Assembly (NCBI GenBank): GCA_017506865.1
Contig: JAFCMP010000105.1
Coordinates: 1 to 64,000, forward strand
DNA from: Tribonema minus
Taxonomy: Eukaryota > Sar > Xanthophyceae > Tribonematales > Tribonemataceae
Reading direction: 5' to 3'
DNA length: 64,000 nucleotides
The position numbers were made by a program, and so were the translations under genes. Below the pieces are notes generated by a model. It made no database searches, was not told where the DNA came from, and was given only the letters and a program-made list of their open reading frames with translations. The first letter of the stretch is position 1. Every line of letters starts with the position of its first letter. Below, one piece after another: positions 53,874-64,000 of this stretch.

Positions 53874-56800
53874 TCACTCTTCGTGCGCAAATCTCGACCC
53901 CCTGCTATCAAAAACCCTTTCCAGGGCCCCCGGGCTTCTGAGCGTTGCCACAGCCATTGCCCCCGGCACAGGCTTTGTGGCCACGAGCCAGTTCCCGCTC
54001 CCCGCTGTACCCCTGCTTCCAAAGCCCCCCTCTGACCCCCCTGCCACAGGCAAAGGAGACTCGTCGCACGATGACTCTGTGTCGCTGAGTGCTGTGAGTC
54101 CCCTGTGACTCTGACTCTGACTCCAGACTCCCGACCTGTGAGTCGTGCTGGTGGCGGAGCTGGGGGAGTCTGGCGCGTGCGATGCGCGGCGGCGGTGGTT
54201 CTGGTGCATGGACACCGCTGCAGTTCAGGGGGCGGCGGAGAGGGTACCTTGAGATCAAGGGCATGGCAGAGTGTTGAAATGGGGGCTTGGTGCTGCCGCT
54301 GCTGTGTGACCTGCCTGCAACACCTTCTCTGACACGGCGTCAAGTGATAATGACTTTGATCATCCGCTACAGCATACGTTGTGTACTGATAGTGGGTGGG
54401 TGTTGTTGAGGCTACCACCGCAAGGCACTTTTACAGTTTGGAAGACTCGCAGAGCAAGCGAGGGACCTGCTCGCACACACATGATGCTAGCGCCAACATT
54501 AGTGGTCTTAGCAGCGCTGGCATTACATTCATGCATAAGCACTGTGACTTTATGTGGACAGAACACTCCATCTGGTTGACAAGGCGCACAACGCAATGTC
54601 AGCATGCAGTGATTTAGCCAGTGGATGATGGCCTCGATGCTTTCAAGTGCTCACAAACCATTTGGCACCCTCGCATCAGACTACACAGTGCAAACCACTC
54701 TGTTGATCCTAGCTTTTGTCCAAAGGGTGTACTGTGATGAAGTATTTCTGTGATTCTCCTTATGTGCAATGCTTCCGATAGAAGATTTGGATCATATGCA
54801 CAGGCTCCACAACATAATCCTGGTCCCAAACGAGCACATGAAATGAAACCCACCGCTAATTGCAACCCTAACCCTTAGTACAGGGCTTTGCTTTTGTCAG
54901 TGTCCACACACAATTAGTGCACGCATGGAGGCCAATGCACCCATGGGTTCATTTTTATCAGGACACTCACTTGCTACTTGGAACAGGTCCAGGGAGGTTG
55001 CAGGGCTCCTGCAGTGACTGGAGTATAGGCAGGAAGAAAAGCATAGGAGAATGGTCAGGAATTGTAAGCATATCATTACATAGTGGGACATTGTCCAAGC
55101 AAATTGACCGTGTTCATGCTCAGAACTCTGCAGTGTGGCAGGCATGACTGCAAAGGGCCTGAGGTACTGTAATAATTCATGAATGAATGCATAAATGCCA
55201 CAAGGACAGGACTGTAATCTGCGATCAACTTGTATGCATCGGTATACTGTGAAGCGTCCCCAAGCGCCCACATTGAGATCATCTCTGAACGCAATCAATG
55301 ATGCAAGTCGTCTGGCACTGCAGGTGATGGCATGATCCATATGGCACAAGGTTTGCATTTTGCCGGTGTAAGAATCTTCATCTACATCCAAATGACTTTG
55401 CCTCCATTGAGGTCCCATGAGTCAGAGCTGGGCCCAACAGGCAGTCGCAGGTTTCTAGCAAAAGGCAGTCAGCACTTGGTGAAGTAGTTGTGGCGGGCAT
55501 TATCACAAGCTGTGCTTCAAGTTGAGGGCTCTCAGAGTCATCACTTTCACAACGTCGGGCAACGATTAAACGCCAGGCTGCAGCGCAATGAGCACGAGAG
55601 GAATTGCAGAAGCACCTGTATGGAAAAATTTAATGCACTCACAGATTGGCGTTCGGTGGCCGGTGTGGTGGCGCTTTGCACTGCTCAAACTTCTTGAAGT
55701 TTGAGTTCTTGCCGTTCCCCCTGCTCATGGGGTTGACCACGGCCCCTCCCTCCGCGCCCTGCTCGTCGCCTTTTTTGGAGTTGGAGTTGGAGTTGCCGTT
55801 ACGATCGTCCTCTTCCATGCTGTTGGACTGCAATGTCATGAGGCCGTAGAGTCTGCGGAAGCTGTTGCGCCGCGAGCCATTGCTGTTGGTGCGCTTGTGC
55901 CCGGAGGACCCTGCAGAGCGAGTCAAGTCACTGAGTAAGCAAGTCACTAGGTGCAAGCGAGCAAGCGTGCAAGTAAACAAGTGCTAGAGTGCCAGTAAGC
56001 ATATGAGGACAACCACTACCACAGCAGTAGAGTACCACAAAGGAAGTGCACTGCGCACAAGAAGCAAGGTTGGCGTTGATTATTTAGATGAACCAGAAGC
56101 CAGCATTGCCGTCTGTTGAAGAGCTTGAGCTCTCATACAGGATGCTTTTGTCAACTCCTGGCGACCTGGATCAGTGACAAACCCTAACCGTCTGTGTGTG
56201 CAGCAAACACCACACATGCCAAGCTGCCAACGCACAGCAGACTCTGACTCATGACTCTAGAGTCGAGAACGTTGCGCACCTGCACTTGTCGCCTCCTGGC
56301 CTGCCTTAGCGGTAGCGGTAGCACTGGGCCGTCGTGAATGCCCTAGCTTGCCCTTGGGCTCGTTCACAGGGATTTCTGGTTCCTGCGGAATGTCGTTCTG
56401 TGCCTGGTCCAGTGCAAACAGGCCAGGCGAACTCGACGATCGAGCTAGTGTCTTGAAGCCCTGCAAGTGGCACAATGTGGTCAAAGTGCAAGTGCAATGA
56501 GTGCAACATTGAGGCGGTGAGCGGTCAATGGTTTTGAGCTCTTGTTCTGATGATCACATTAGTCAACGCGCAAGTGCAATGAGTGCAACATTGTGGCGGT
56601 GAGCAGTCTACAGTTATGAGCCCTTGTTGTGGTGATGATCAGTCAAGCATCATGTGAGCTCTTTGCCTTGCACTGCTGTGTAGACTACTCGGTGTGACTG
56701 TAGAGGTGTGTCAAGCATAAAACAGCATACTTCTTTGGGCTGTGTAGCATCAGGTGTTGATGTTTGGGGCACTCATATTGCCATTCTGAGCCTACAAGTT

Positions 56801-59800
56801 ATGTCAGCATCACGCAGGACCACACAACAATATCCAAGCTAATTGGCACAAATGCTCCAACTCGACCCAACTTCAACTTTGGCGCTGCGCTTTGCCTTAC
56901 AGGCCAGTTGATATCATGCATCGAGCACTGCAGTGGCCCCAAGGGTCAGGTCAGCATGCTTCTATTGCCTCAAAAATCATGGCCGATCATCTGCAAGTCA
57001 CAATGAACAACCCAGGAAGGCACCCTCGATTTTGCCCGCAGCACCCCCCTTTGCCTGCCAAACTGCTCTCCCGCGTTGAGCCCAAGGCTGTAATGGCGTG
57101 CTTCATGTCTAGCTAAGTAGGAGATCAGAATTCAGTGCTGACATCTGGTACCACAGAGTATGCCCACTTCAAACGTCCACTTGTCTGCATGTACACTGAC
57201 AGAGCTTTCCAACCTGAAAGCATGTACACTGACAGAGCTTTCCAACCTGAAAGCATGGCTCATCTTCTCAAGTTGCAAAGCGCCTGCTTACCTCTGCTGA
57301 GCCGTTGCTGCCGCCACTGCCCCAGCGAAATGGCAGTTTCTTCCGCCAGCTGCCTCTTCGCTTCATCCCCGTGTTTGATGTTGAAGTTGCTGCAGCACCC
57401 TCCTCTCCAAAGTTGAAGACGTGGCCCATGGTCCGATTGCCCATGGACATTGGCGATCTGAGCATCAGCAAAGCCAAATTTGCACGGTTAATGTCAGACA
57501 ACAACGACTCGTGCTTGAGTATGACAAGTTTGCATGGGAGGGGGGCACAGGGGTCCTACATTGAAGTTGTTTACAAAGAAGCACCGGAGGACTCAATGCG
57601 CGATGCTGGACCACGAATGAGTCGCCACACTCATTTTACTGAACAACAGGCTGCGTCTGCACATGTACGTTGCTCACCTTGAGAGGCAAATGATTTTGAT
57701 GGACATGGCTAATGCCAAGGCCAGCTGCAAATGTTACAGTCATCGTACTGCACAATTTTTGCAACAGTGCCATGCTGAATGCAATAGTCACTGTTCATCA
57801 GACGTAGGACATCAGTCGACCACACTGCTATAATCGTGGATCGCCAGTTTGTCAACTACTGAAACACCAGCTTGCAAATGCGGTCTAGTAGTCTTCAGGT
57901 GATAATAATGACCGGTGCTGGAAAGCAGCCGGCGATGCTAACAGCGTACCCGTCACCCGCAACCCACTTAGGGTTAGGGTTAGGGTTAGGCGCCTCGACA
58001 GCAGTTGGTAGCATGCGCAACTCAGTCTGCTTCATAGCGGTACCATCTGCCAGCTGTATGCGTGATGGTGCTTGTTACGCCTTTGGCATCACCTTCAACG
58101 CTGCATTATTGAGCAGTGTTCAGAACATGATGACGCCCACCAATGAGGCAGAATACCAGTCAGGTGGCCTCATGACCTGGGTGGTTGGTCTCATACCAGT
58201 CGGTGGCAGCACCCGCGGTCTGCGCAGCTGCTGCAGTTTGCAGCGGTTGCGTGCGGTCTGTGCCACTGACAGCAGCAGTGGTAGGGCAGGGGCGGCGAAG
58301 GCGGAGGAGGGAGCAAGGGCGGCAGTGGCGGCGGCGGCAGCGGTAGCAGCCTACGGCAGCGGCATTGGCGGCGGCGGCGGCGCTGCTCAGCAGCAGCGGC
58401 GGCGGCGGCACCGGTGATGACAGTACCGATGGCGGCGGCGGCAGCAGTAGCAGCCTACGGCTTCTCGCCCACCATCCCAATGCCATGCACAAGGCATGCA
58501 TCATCTATGCTGTTCAGTACTAAACACATATGTACAGTTACATAGTGTTGAGCAATGTTTACCTGGATGGCCGCCTGTTGTGCCGCAGGTTCCTCATGGC
58601 CTGGTGCCAACGCTCGTGGTCAGGACCCCCCTCGCCACCGGCTGCCTGCACCTCTCCCGCCACTGCGAGTGCCTCATCGCAAGTTATCTCATCCGACAGC
58701 CAGGTCTGCAGCGGCAGCAACATCAAGAGATTAATTGTGGACATGGTCATATGTGAAAGTCGCTGGGAGACTGTGCTGATACAGCCATGCACTTTTGCTG
58801 TTGCAAGCTGACGTGATTGTACTTTGCAGGCACAAATGCTATGCAAAGATCGCTGTACACATAAAGTCACTGATTCTAGTTTGGTGAGAGTTGAAGTTTG
58901 ACGGTGCTTGATTCTGTCATGTTTCACAACGCCGATTCAAGGTTCACGTACATGACATAGTCGTCCTGCCCATTACTGCAGTGCTAGCCCTTCACTGCAT
59001 TGATCAAAGTGACCCGTGCCCACGCCACAAAAATGTCTGCACGACCACCAAGCCCACTCTTGTCTTTTCAGGCTATTATCGCCAACCACGACCGACCTGC
59101 AACTAAGGTTGTAGTCGGCAGCCTCTGCTGCTGCAACTGCACCGCATCTATACAACCCGTCCATACTGACATCAGCACAGGCCAGACCCTACCCTCAGCC
59201 CCAAAAACCCTTCTGCCTCACCCACCTGCAGCTCGTGCTTGGCCGCCTTTGCTGCTGTGGCCGCCTCCTTCTGCTCCCGCGATGGAAGCATCTGCTGTGG
59301 CGGCGACAGCGGTGGCGTAAGCGTCCAAGACCCCGATCCCGGCGGTGAACGCAGCGGCGACTTTGACGTCGCTGCCAGCGCCGCCGCCGCCAGTCTGCTG
59401 CCAGTCCTGGCTCCGTACCGAAACCGCCCCTTCATGTTGTTGAACGCGGCGGCGCCCTCCTTTTGGAAGCGCAATCGCGGGGACAGCAGCGCCTCCGATG
59501 TGGGGGACGGGTCCATAGCCTCCTCGTACTCGGGGGAGTGGAGAAACTTGGGCCAGACGTCGCTGATGAGTATGTGCCTGATCTCCGCAGCGGCTTCGGT
59601 GAAGCAGGCAGGCTCCTGAGCAGCGACCATGCGAAGGCACTCCAGCCTCTGCTTCGCACCGAGGTTCACCTCCTTGTCGGAGCCGATTTTGATGTACGTG
59701 TTGCAGATCTCGGTCCTGCGTTTTGCCTTGGGTCCGTCTGCCCACTCGTCCTCCGGCATTTGTAAGAAGTCAACGCAGTCCATGACGAACTCCACGCTCT

Positions 59801-60389
59801 CTGTGCACAGAGTGCGGTCTGTGTAGGCCAGCAGCGCCTGCAAGAGGTGCCCCTCGGCGCCTGACGCCAGCGTAAGCTCCAGCCCGCTCCTCAAGCCCAT
59901 GCTTGCTGGCCCCCCATCCACGTGCAGTATACCTGAAGCTGGCCGTGCGCCTCTCCTTGACATTCGTTTAGAGACGATGCTACGCGGCGTTCCCGCTGAG
60001 TCTGCTCCCGGAGGTATCGATGCGTCCGCAATCGCTGCTTCGGACAACACCACATTGAAGGAATCAGCGCCAACAGGTCCGACTCCGCTGGTGTCCTCCT
60101 CTACTCCCTCCTCCGCTGGCTCAGCGCCCCCATCCCCGGCACTCTCGCCTTCTGTCATGTGTTCCTGCTCTGCTGCTGGTTGAGGCAGCACCTGAGCAGT
60201 CTCCTCAACACAGCTCGTCATGGCGCTTCGCACGACTGACACTGGCGCCAGAGGCTTGATCAGCATGCTTGAAGCATGCACGTGCCGCCTTACGTTCGCG
60301 TACGCCGCTCCTGTAGTCGTGCTGGCTCTGTGCTTTTGCACACCCGGCAAAGCAGCGGTTCGGGGAGATGTTTTTTTATTTGCCTGCAT
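53874..60389 (-). CDS. RGS-domain protein (regulator of G-protein signalling)
   Basis: Seven exons join in phase: 60389-59226, 58705-58563, 57457-57292, 56460-56280, 55910-55643, a 38-nt exon 55008-54971 and 54217-53874, giving 767 aa. The RGS domain occupies residues about 175-290: CTESVEFVMDCVDFL, then EICNTYIKIGS, DKEVNL, CFTEAAAEIRHILISDVWP and KFLHSPEY, matching the nine-helix family pattern. The rest is low-complexity, Ser- and Asn-rich, with many basic Ser motifs (KRTNSNGSRRNS, HSRRPS) that look like kinase sites. RGS domains speed GTP hydrolysis by heterotrimeric G-alpha proteins at the membrane; no transmembrane segment is visible. If the exon 5 donor is not used, translation stops two codons later. 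Introns hold a TTAGGG array (57968) and tandem duplications. The C-terminal two exons are less certain than the rest. Confidence 0.85.
56489..56650. repeat. Two-copy tandem duplication in RGS intron 3
   Basis: An ~80-base unit beginning GCAAGTGCAATGAGTGCAAC occurs twice in a row with about ten differences, just upstream (in gene sense) of exon 4. Confidence 0.65.
57189..57256. repeat. Perfect 33-base tandem duplication in RGS intron 3
   Basis: The unit starting CATGTACACTGACAGAGCTT occurs twice with no differences, indicating a recent duplication. Confidence 0.75.
57968..57991. repeat. Interstitial telomere-type repeat
   Basis: Four uninterrupted TTAGGG units in plus orientation, in intron 2 of the RGS gene. 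Confidence 0.85.
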
Positions 60390-60866
60390 TATTGCGGCCC
60401 CACGGGCTTCCGATGAGATAGATGGCCTTGGCAGTCTGCCGTCGGTTCAATGATCGCAATATGAACAATGACTGCGCAACATCGGACGCGTTTGAGGCCC
60501 AATAATGCGATGCCGGTGCCTGTGCCGGTAGTCATTTTATTTTTTTCGGAGTTGAAGTGGCAGTTGACATGACACTCGCCGGCTCACCGAGGCCGCTGCC
60601 GACTCTGCAGCAGTGATCAGACTGCAACGCGCACACAAGATAATCGGTATGGATGATACGGATGAACAAATGCTAAAATGTTAGGCGCGTCGCTTGCGGT
60701 CTGTCTGCTTGCATTAACGTTGTATACCGACAGTCCTAGAAGCCCACTGTGGCACTCACTGCACATGTTCCACGTTGTTTGAGCCAACAAATACTGGAAA
60801 ATCTTGGCAGAGGTTGAAAATACGTTTCATATTACGCTGCTGACATGCAATGATTGTGCTATTGCA
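60390..60866. other. Upstream region of the RGS gene
   Basis: About 480 bases between the 3' end of the FN3/armadillo-like gene and the start codon of the RGS gene, both on the minus strand. It should contain the RGS promoter and leader. A T-rich stretch at 60537-60546 is the only notable composition. Confidence 0.4.
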
Positions 60867-63435
60867 TCAGTCCACGGACAAGCCTGAGCTAGAGTCATCG
60901 CTGTCGCCGCCACGGCCCTCCGCTGTACCCGCCCTAGGGCCTGTGTCAGCGCCTCGCAGGTGCTGCAGCTCTGCCGCCCTGAGATGCTTGAGGGCCCACT
61001 GGCTGTTGCTCGCAACCGCCGTGTTGCTGTGATGCGCTGTGCATGCCGCCGCCACTGTGTCTACCGCGCGTGTGACTAGATCCAGTGGCAGAGTACCTGG
61101 ACACAGAAGTGACAGCAAAGTGAATTGTGGTGACGGGATAAATTACAATCATAAGACAACTCGCAGCCATAACGTCGCAAGACGTTGCATTGCGCACATG
61201 TGTCTGTCACCTATCCTGCTATAGCTACATGGTGACATTCTTTTCACTATGCACGCAGCTCACACGATGAGCGCACCCACTGCAGTGCTAGTCAAAACGC
61301 TATCATGCATGGTAACTGTCATGCTGATGAGATGTGCTAACCGCTTACAGAGTGAAGCAGTAAGAAATATATGGCTTAAGTGCAACTGTACAATGTCAAG
61401 TGACACATGTCGTGTCAAGTGTGTCGGAGCCCGCATATCAACCAAGCTCACGTTTGCTAAAAACGGGCGAGGGATGCCTCAATGTCACGATGCCTGTTGA
61501 ACAGTGCCAGCACTCAAACATCATAATAATACATGCAGTAGCAAAGACTTTGCCAATAATTGCAGCAGTCCAATTGATTTTTGAACAGTCGGGGATCTGC
61601 ACTGCTGTAGTAGCCCTGCTGCCCTTCGCTGGCCTTGAATGCACATCAACATGACATGCTCATGCTCAAACCCAGGACCTCACAAGTTGTTTCATAAGTG
61701 TAAGAAGACACCCACAGGAGGCTGCTCAAAATATGCAACTGAATGACCGTTTCAGTTGGGGCGTGTGCACCAACTTCAGGCCATGCAGTTAATCCAAGCT
61801 ACAATGTATAAAGGTGTAGGAGGTCATACAAGCACTCAAGTTGGGCTGTGTTGCAGCACCATCGGCAAAGGTATTGAGACGCAGCTCAGCAGCAGCTACT
61901 TTGTATGCTTTAATATGACCACAGCCACGCACAGGATGATGTGACTGCAGCCATGCACAGGCCTTCATAACTACACAGTAGTGTAGTGAAAGTTCAAGAG
62001 CACCTGGTGATTTGTCCTTGGCAGCCCAGCCCAGTACGAGGCACCCCAGCGCATTCAGGCACGAGTCCTCAGAAAACTTCTCCATGGCATTGCACGCCGC
62101 GCTGATGGCTTCACGAGCAGCTTTTGACCGCCGCAGAGCACCTGGCAGTGCTCAGACAGAGTAGAGTAGTGTACATACCAGTCAGGCCCAGGCCAAACTC
62201 AAATGTGATGAAATGCAAAAGCCGAGAGTACTTATGATCTTGTATTTATAGCAGCCCCAAGGTGGGCTTGATGCGTTGGATAAGAATGCAAAAAACTAAA
62301 ATCGGACGGGCCCTTAGAGCCCTGCGTTGCAGGCTTGTACTAGACTCATGGGGGGCAGACACAGCGGCACCCAGTCTGAGCCACACCTATCGTAGCCGAT
62401 GTCTCCATCTCTTGAGCGAAAACGCCGGAGGACCGCGGTTATGCCTCTAGTATACATTTGGGCCAGAGGCGCCCGGTCCTCGATTCCTTGCCTAAGCACG
62501 CCGCTGACGTGCCTGGCCGAGGTTCTCTTTCTTGCGTGTTCAAGCAAACGATCTACAGTGTGCCCTGATGCTATCCGTATCCCCATGTTCCAATATCCCC
62601 TGCTGCTGCCCAAAGCCGTATCCTCACCACACGCGACTCCGCAGCTCCTGCTCACAGCCAGCATCTCCCATCCCCTTGCTGCCTGATGCACCCTCGCCAC
62701 CATCAGCGCCACCGCGAGTGCTGCCGCACCTCTCGGTGCTAACGAGCAGTTTGTACAAGACTGCAAATGTGACCATCATGCCACTCGAACGCCAGCTTCG
62801 GTCACATGAAAGCAGGATCCATTGAAGACTAGTACCACTGCAGGGCATTGTTGTAGTGTTGGGAGCATGATCACTGTGCACTCAATACCTACATTGTCTT
62901 GTTTCCTCACATCAGACGTGGTTGCAGGCGAGGGAAAGTGCGCTTCCATGACAACGGTTCTGTGATGCAGGCAAATGGTAGCCGCAGTGACCTGGCAGCT
63001 GAACCTCTTTACAAACTACTTCAAGCTACATCGGAACCTCCAGCAAACATCAACTGCACTAATATCATCACATGAGTAATGTGTAGAGCTCACCGCGTGT
63101 GGTGCCAGCAGCGACAATCTGCCTGAGCCCGTGCAGCTGCACATCCAAAACAAACGCGTGACGTGCCATGCGCTCACACACGCCCACCACCCCCGCCCCC
63201 TTTGCAACCCCCTTGACCCCCTCCGCCGTGGCCCGCAGCGCAGTGGGTCCCGCTTGGGGGACACACACGGGGGGGGAAGGGGTTGATGCAGTGCTCCAAC
63301 CCCCCCTGTTCCATGCGCGGATGCGAAATTGTAGGGTGGAACCAGGGGGGAGACGGGGGATGCGGTAGTGGGGGACTGTTAGGGGGGCGGCGCGGGGGGT
63401 GACGTCGGTCCAGGTGGTGTTGTTGCGCTGGTCGC
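60867..63435 (-). CDS. FN3 plus armadillo-like repeat protein, 3' part only
   Basis: Three exons join in phase: 63435-63094, 62141-62004 and 61096-60867. The first starts after a C-rich acceptor and encodes the second half of a fibronectin type III domain: NTTWTDV, HYRIPRLPPGSTLQFRIRAW, NRGGWS. It is followed by the first of three armadillo/HEAT-like units (CERMARHAFVLDVQLHGLRQ). Exon two gives AISAACNAMEKF, then ALGCLVLGW; exon three gives AVDTVAAACTAHHSN, then QWALKHL, and an acidic tail. Both domain types serve protein binding; the partner is unknown. The beginning of the FN3 domain and the start codon lie further right, probably beyond the window. A frame at 62650-62790 with possible splice sites does not fit the phases and is left out, though it might be an alternative exon. 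Confidence 0.65.
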
Positions 63436-64000
63436 CTGAGGGGGGGGTAGGGGGTTGAGAGGAGCGTAAAGGTGTGAGAGATGGTGAGGGAGATGTGGGA
63501 TTGTGCTGCCACCGGTGAGTAATTTAGCAAGACAGACGTGTCTGGACAATTGTCAAGGACATAATCTTATGGCAGAGGTGATGATGCTATTGAATCAAGA
63601 ACATTATTTATCTTGTAGCAGGGTGATGGTGCTAATGCATCCTTCAAACTTCATCATGCCGTGTCCTGGTGTAGTGCAAGCTGGAGAGCAGACATTTGTA
63701 TGCAGCCACCAGACTAAATACGTGCTGTCTCATGCAGCCTCATCACAACGCGTGCGATGATTTGGGGTTCACATCCACTACTACTTAGTAGTTCATATCA
63801 TACATGATCAAATTTACTGCTACTGCTGGCCCAAGTTATCATCGCAGTGTAACTGTTTCAACTTTGAGGACAACATCAACCTTTCAAACCTCTGATGTTC
63901 AAGTACACACTGCACTTATGTGCCAAACCAGATGATGCTCCAATGATGGTCCATATTCTCGATTGAAGTGAGATCTGCACTGCCATCACCAACTTCAATC
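63436..64000. other. Right-edge region, probably intron of the FN3 gene
   Basis: C-rich on the coding strand next to the acceptor, then mixed sequence. I found no exon on either strand. Several ACTTCAA-type words occur at 63850-63965. Confidence 0.35.

Noticed and set aside
62314-62790. Minus-strand frames between FN3/armadillo exons
   Set aside because: Candidate splice sites give phases that do not match the flanking exons, which join each other cleanly.
1-64000. tRNA, rRNA or CRISPR features
   Set aside because: I scanned by eye for T-loop GTTCRANNC motifs, rRNA-like blocks and regularly spaced direct repeats and found none convincing. A covariance-model scan would settle this.

Overview
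This window looks like nuclear DNA of a photosynthetic stramenopile (heterokont) alga. The genes are intron-rich with GT-AG and a few GC-AG introns. Interstitial telomere-type repeats are TTAGGG. One gene carries the EsV-1-7 cysteine-rich motif known mainly from brown algae and relatives. A CLC channel starts with a signal peptide followed by an ASAFAP-like Phe site, as in secondary red-derived plastid targeting. A Cys-Pro-Trp style ankyrin gene of the kind abundant in heterokont algae is also present. I did not identify the species.

Layout: 1-6683 has no confident gene, with possible decayed coding at 5860-6683. 6684-7530 is a 5'-truncated LINE fragment and 7541-13043 a nearly complete copy of the same LINE (zinc finger, RGG-like linker, reverse transcriptase, CCHC finger and restriction-like endonuclease). 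13579-16860 (+) is a low-complexity gene of unknown function. 18594-23418 (-) is an EsV-1-7 domain gene with a Q/P-rich tail and a TA-flanked MITE in its third intron. 23638-29940 (+) is a partly resolved coiled-coil/IQ gene, divergent from the EsV-1-7 gene. 30437-33992 (+) is a six-exon gene with about six IQ motifs. 36717-42834 (-) is a CLC chloride channel/transporter with two CBS domains. 44077-49078 (-) is a seven-exon sterol-4-alpha-carboxylate 3-dehydrogenase family gene. 50989-52175 (+) is an ankyrin gene with an F-box-like start. 53874-60389 (-) is a seven-exon RGS-domain gene. 60867-63435 (-) is the 3' part of an FN3 plus armadillo-like gene running toward the right edge.

Exon boundaries were read by hand from splice signals. 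For the EsV-1-7, CLC, sterol, RGS and 30437 IQ genes, intron phases agree at every join and the summed exon lengths are divisible by three (CLC only after one extra base in a G run). That internal check is the main support for these models. The genes do not form one pathway; they are calcium/calmodulin (IQ), G-protein (RGS), chloride transport, sterol synthesis and protein-interaction functions side by side.

The most unusual signals are in the non-coding DNA: almost all TTAGGG arrays lie inside introns; one CLC intron carries four tandem copies of its own 3' splice site plus exon start; a donor site is duplicated in the IQ gene; two introns of one gene use GC donors; and the heptamer ACTTCAA/TTGAAGT recurs throughout introns and spacers.
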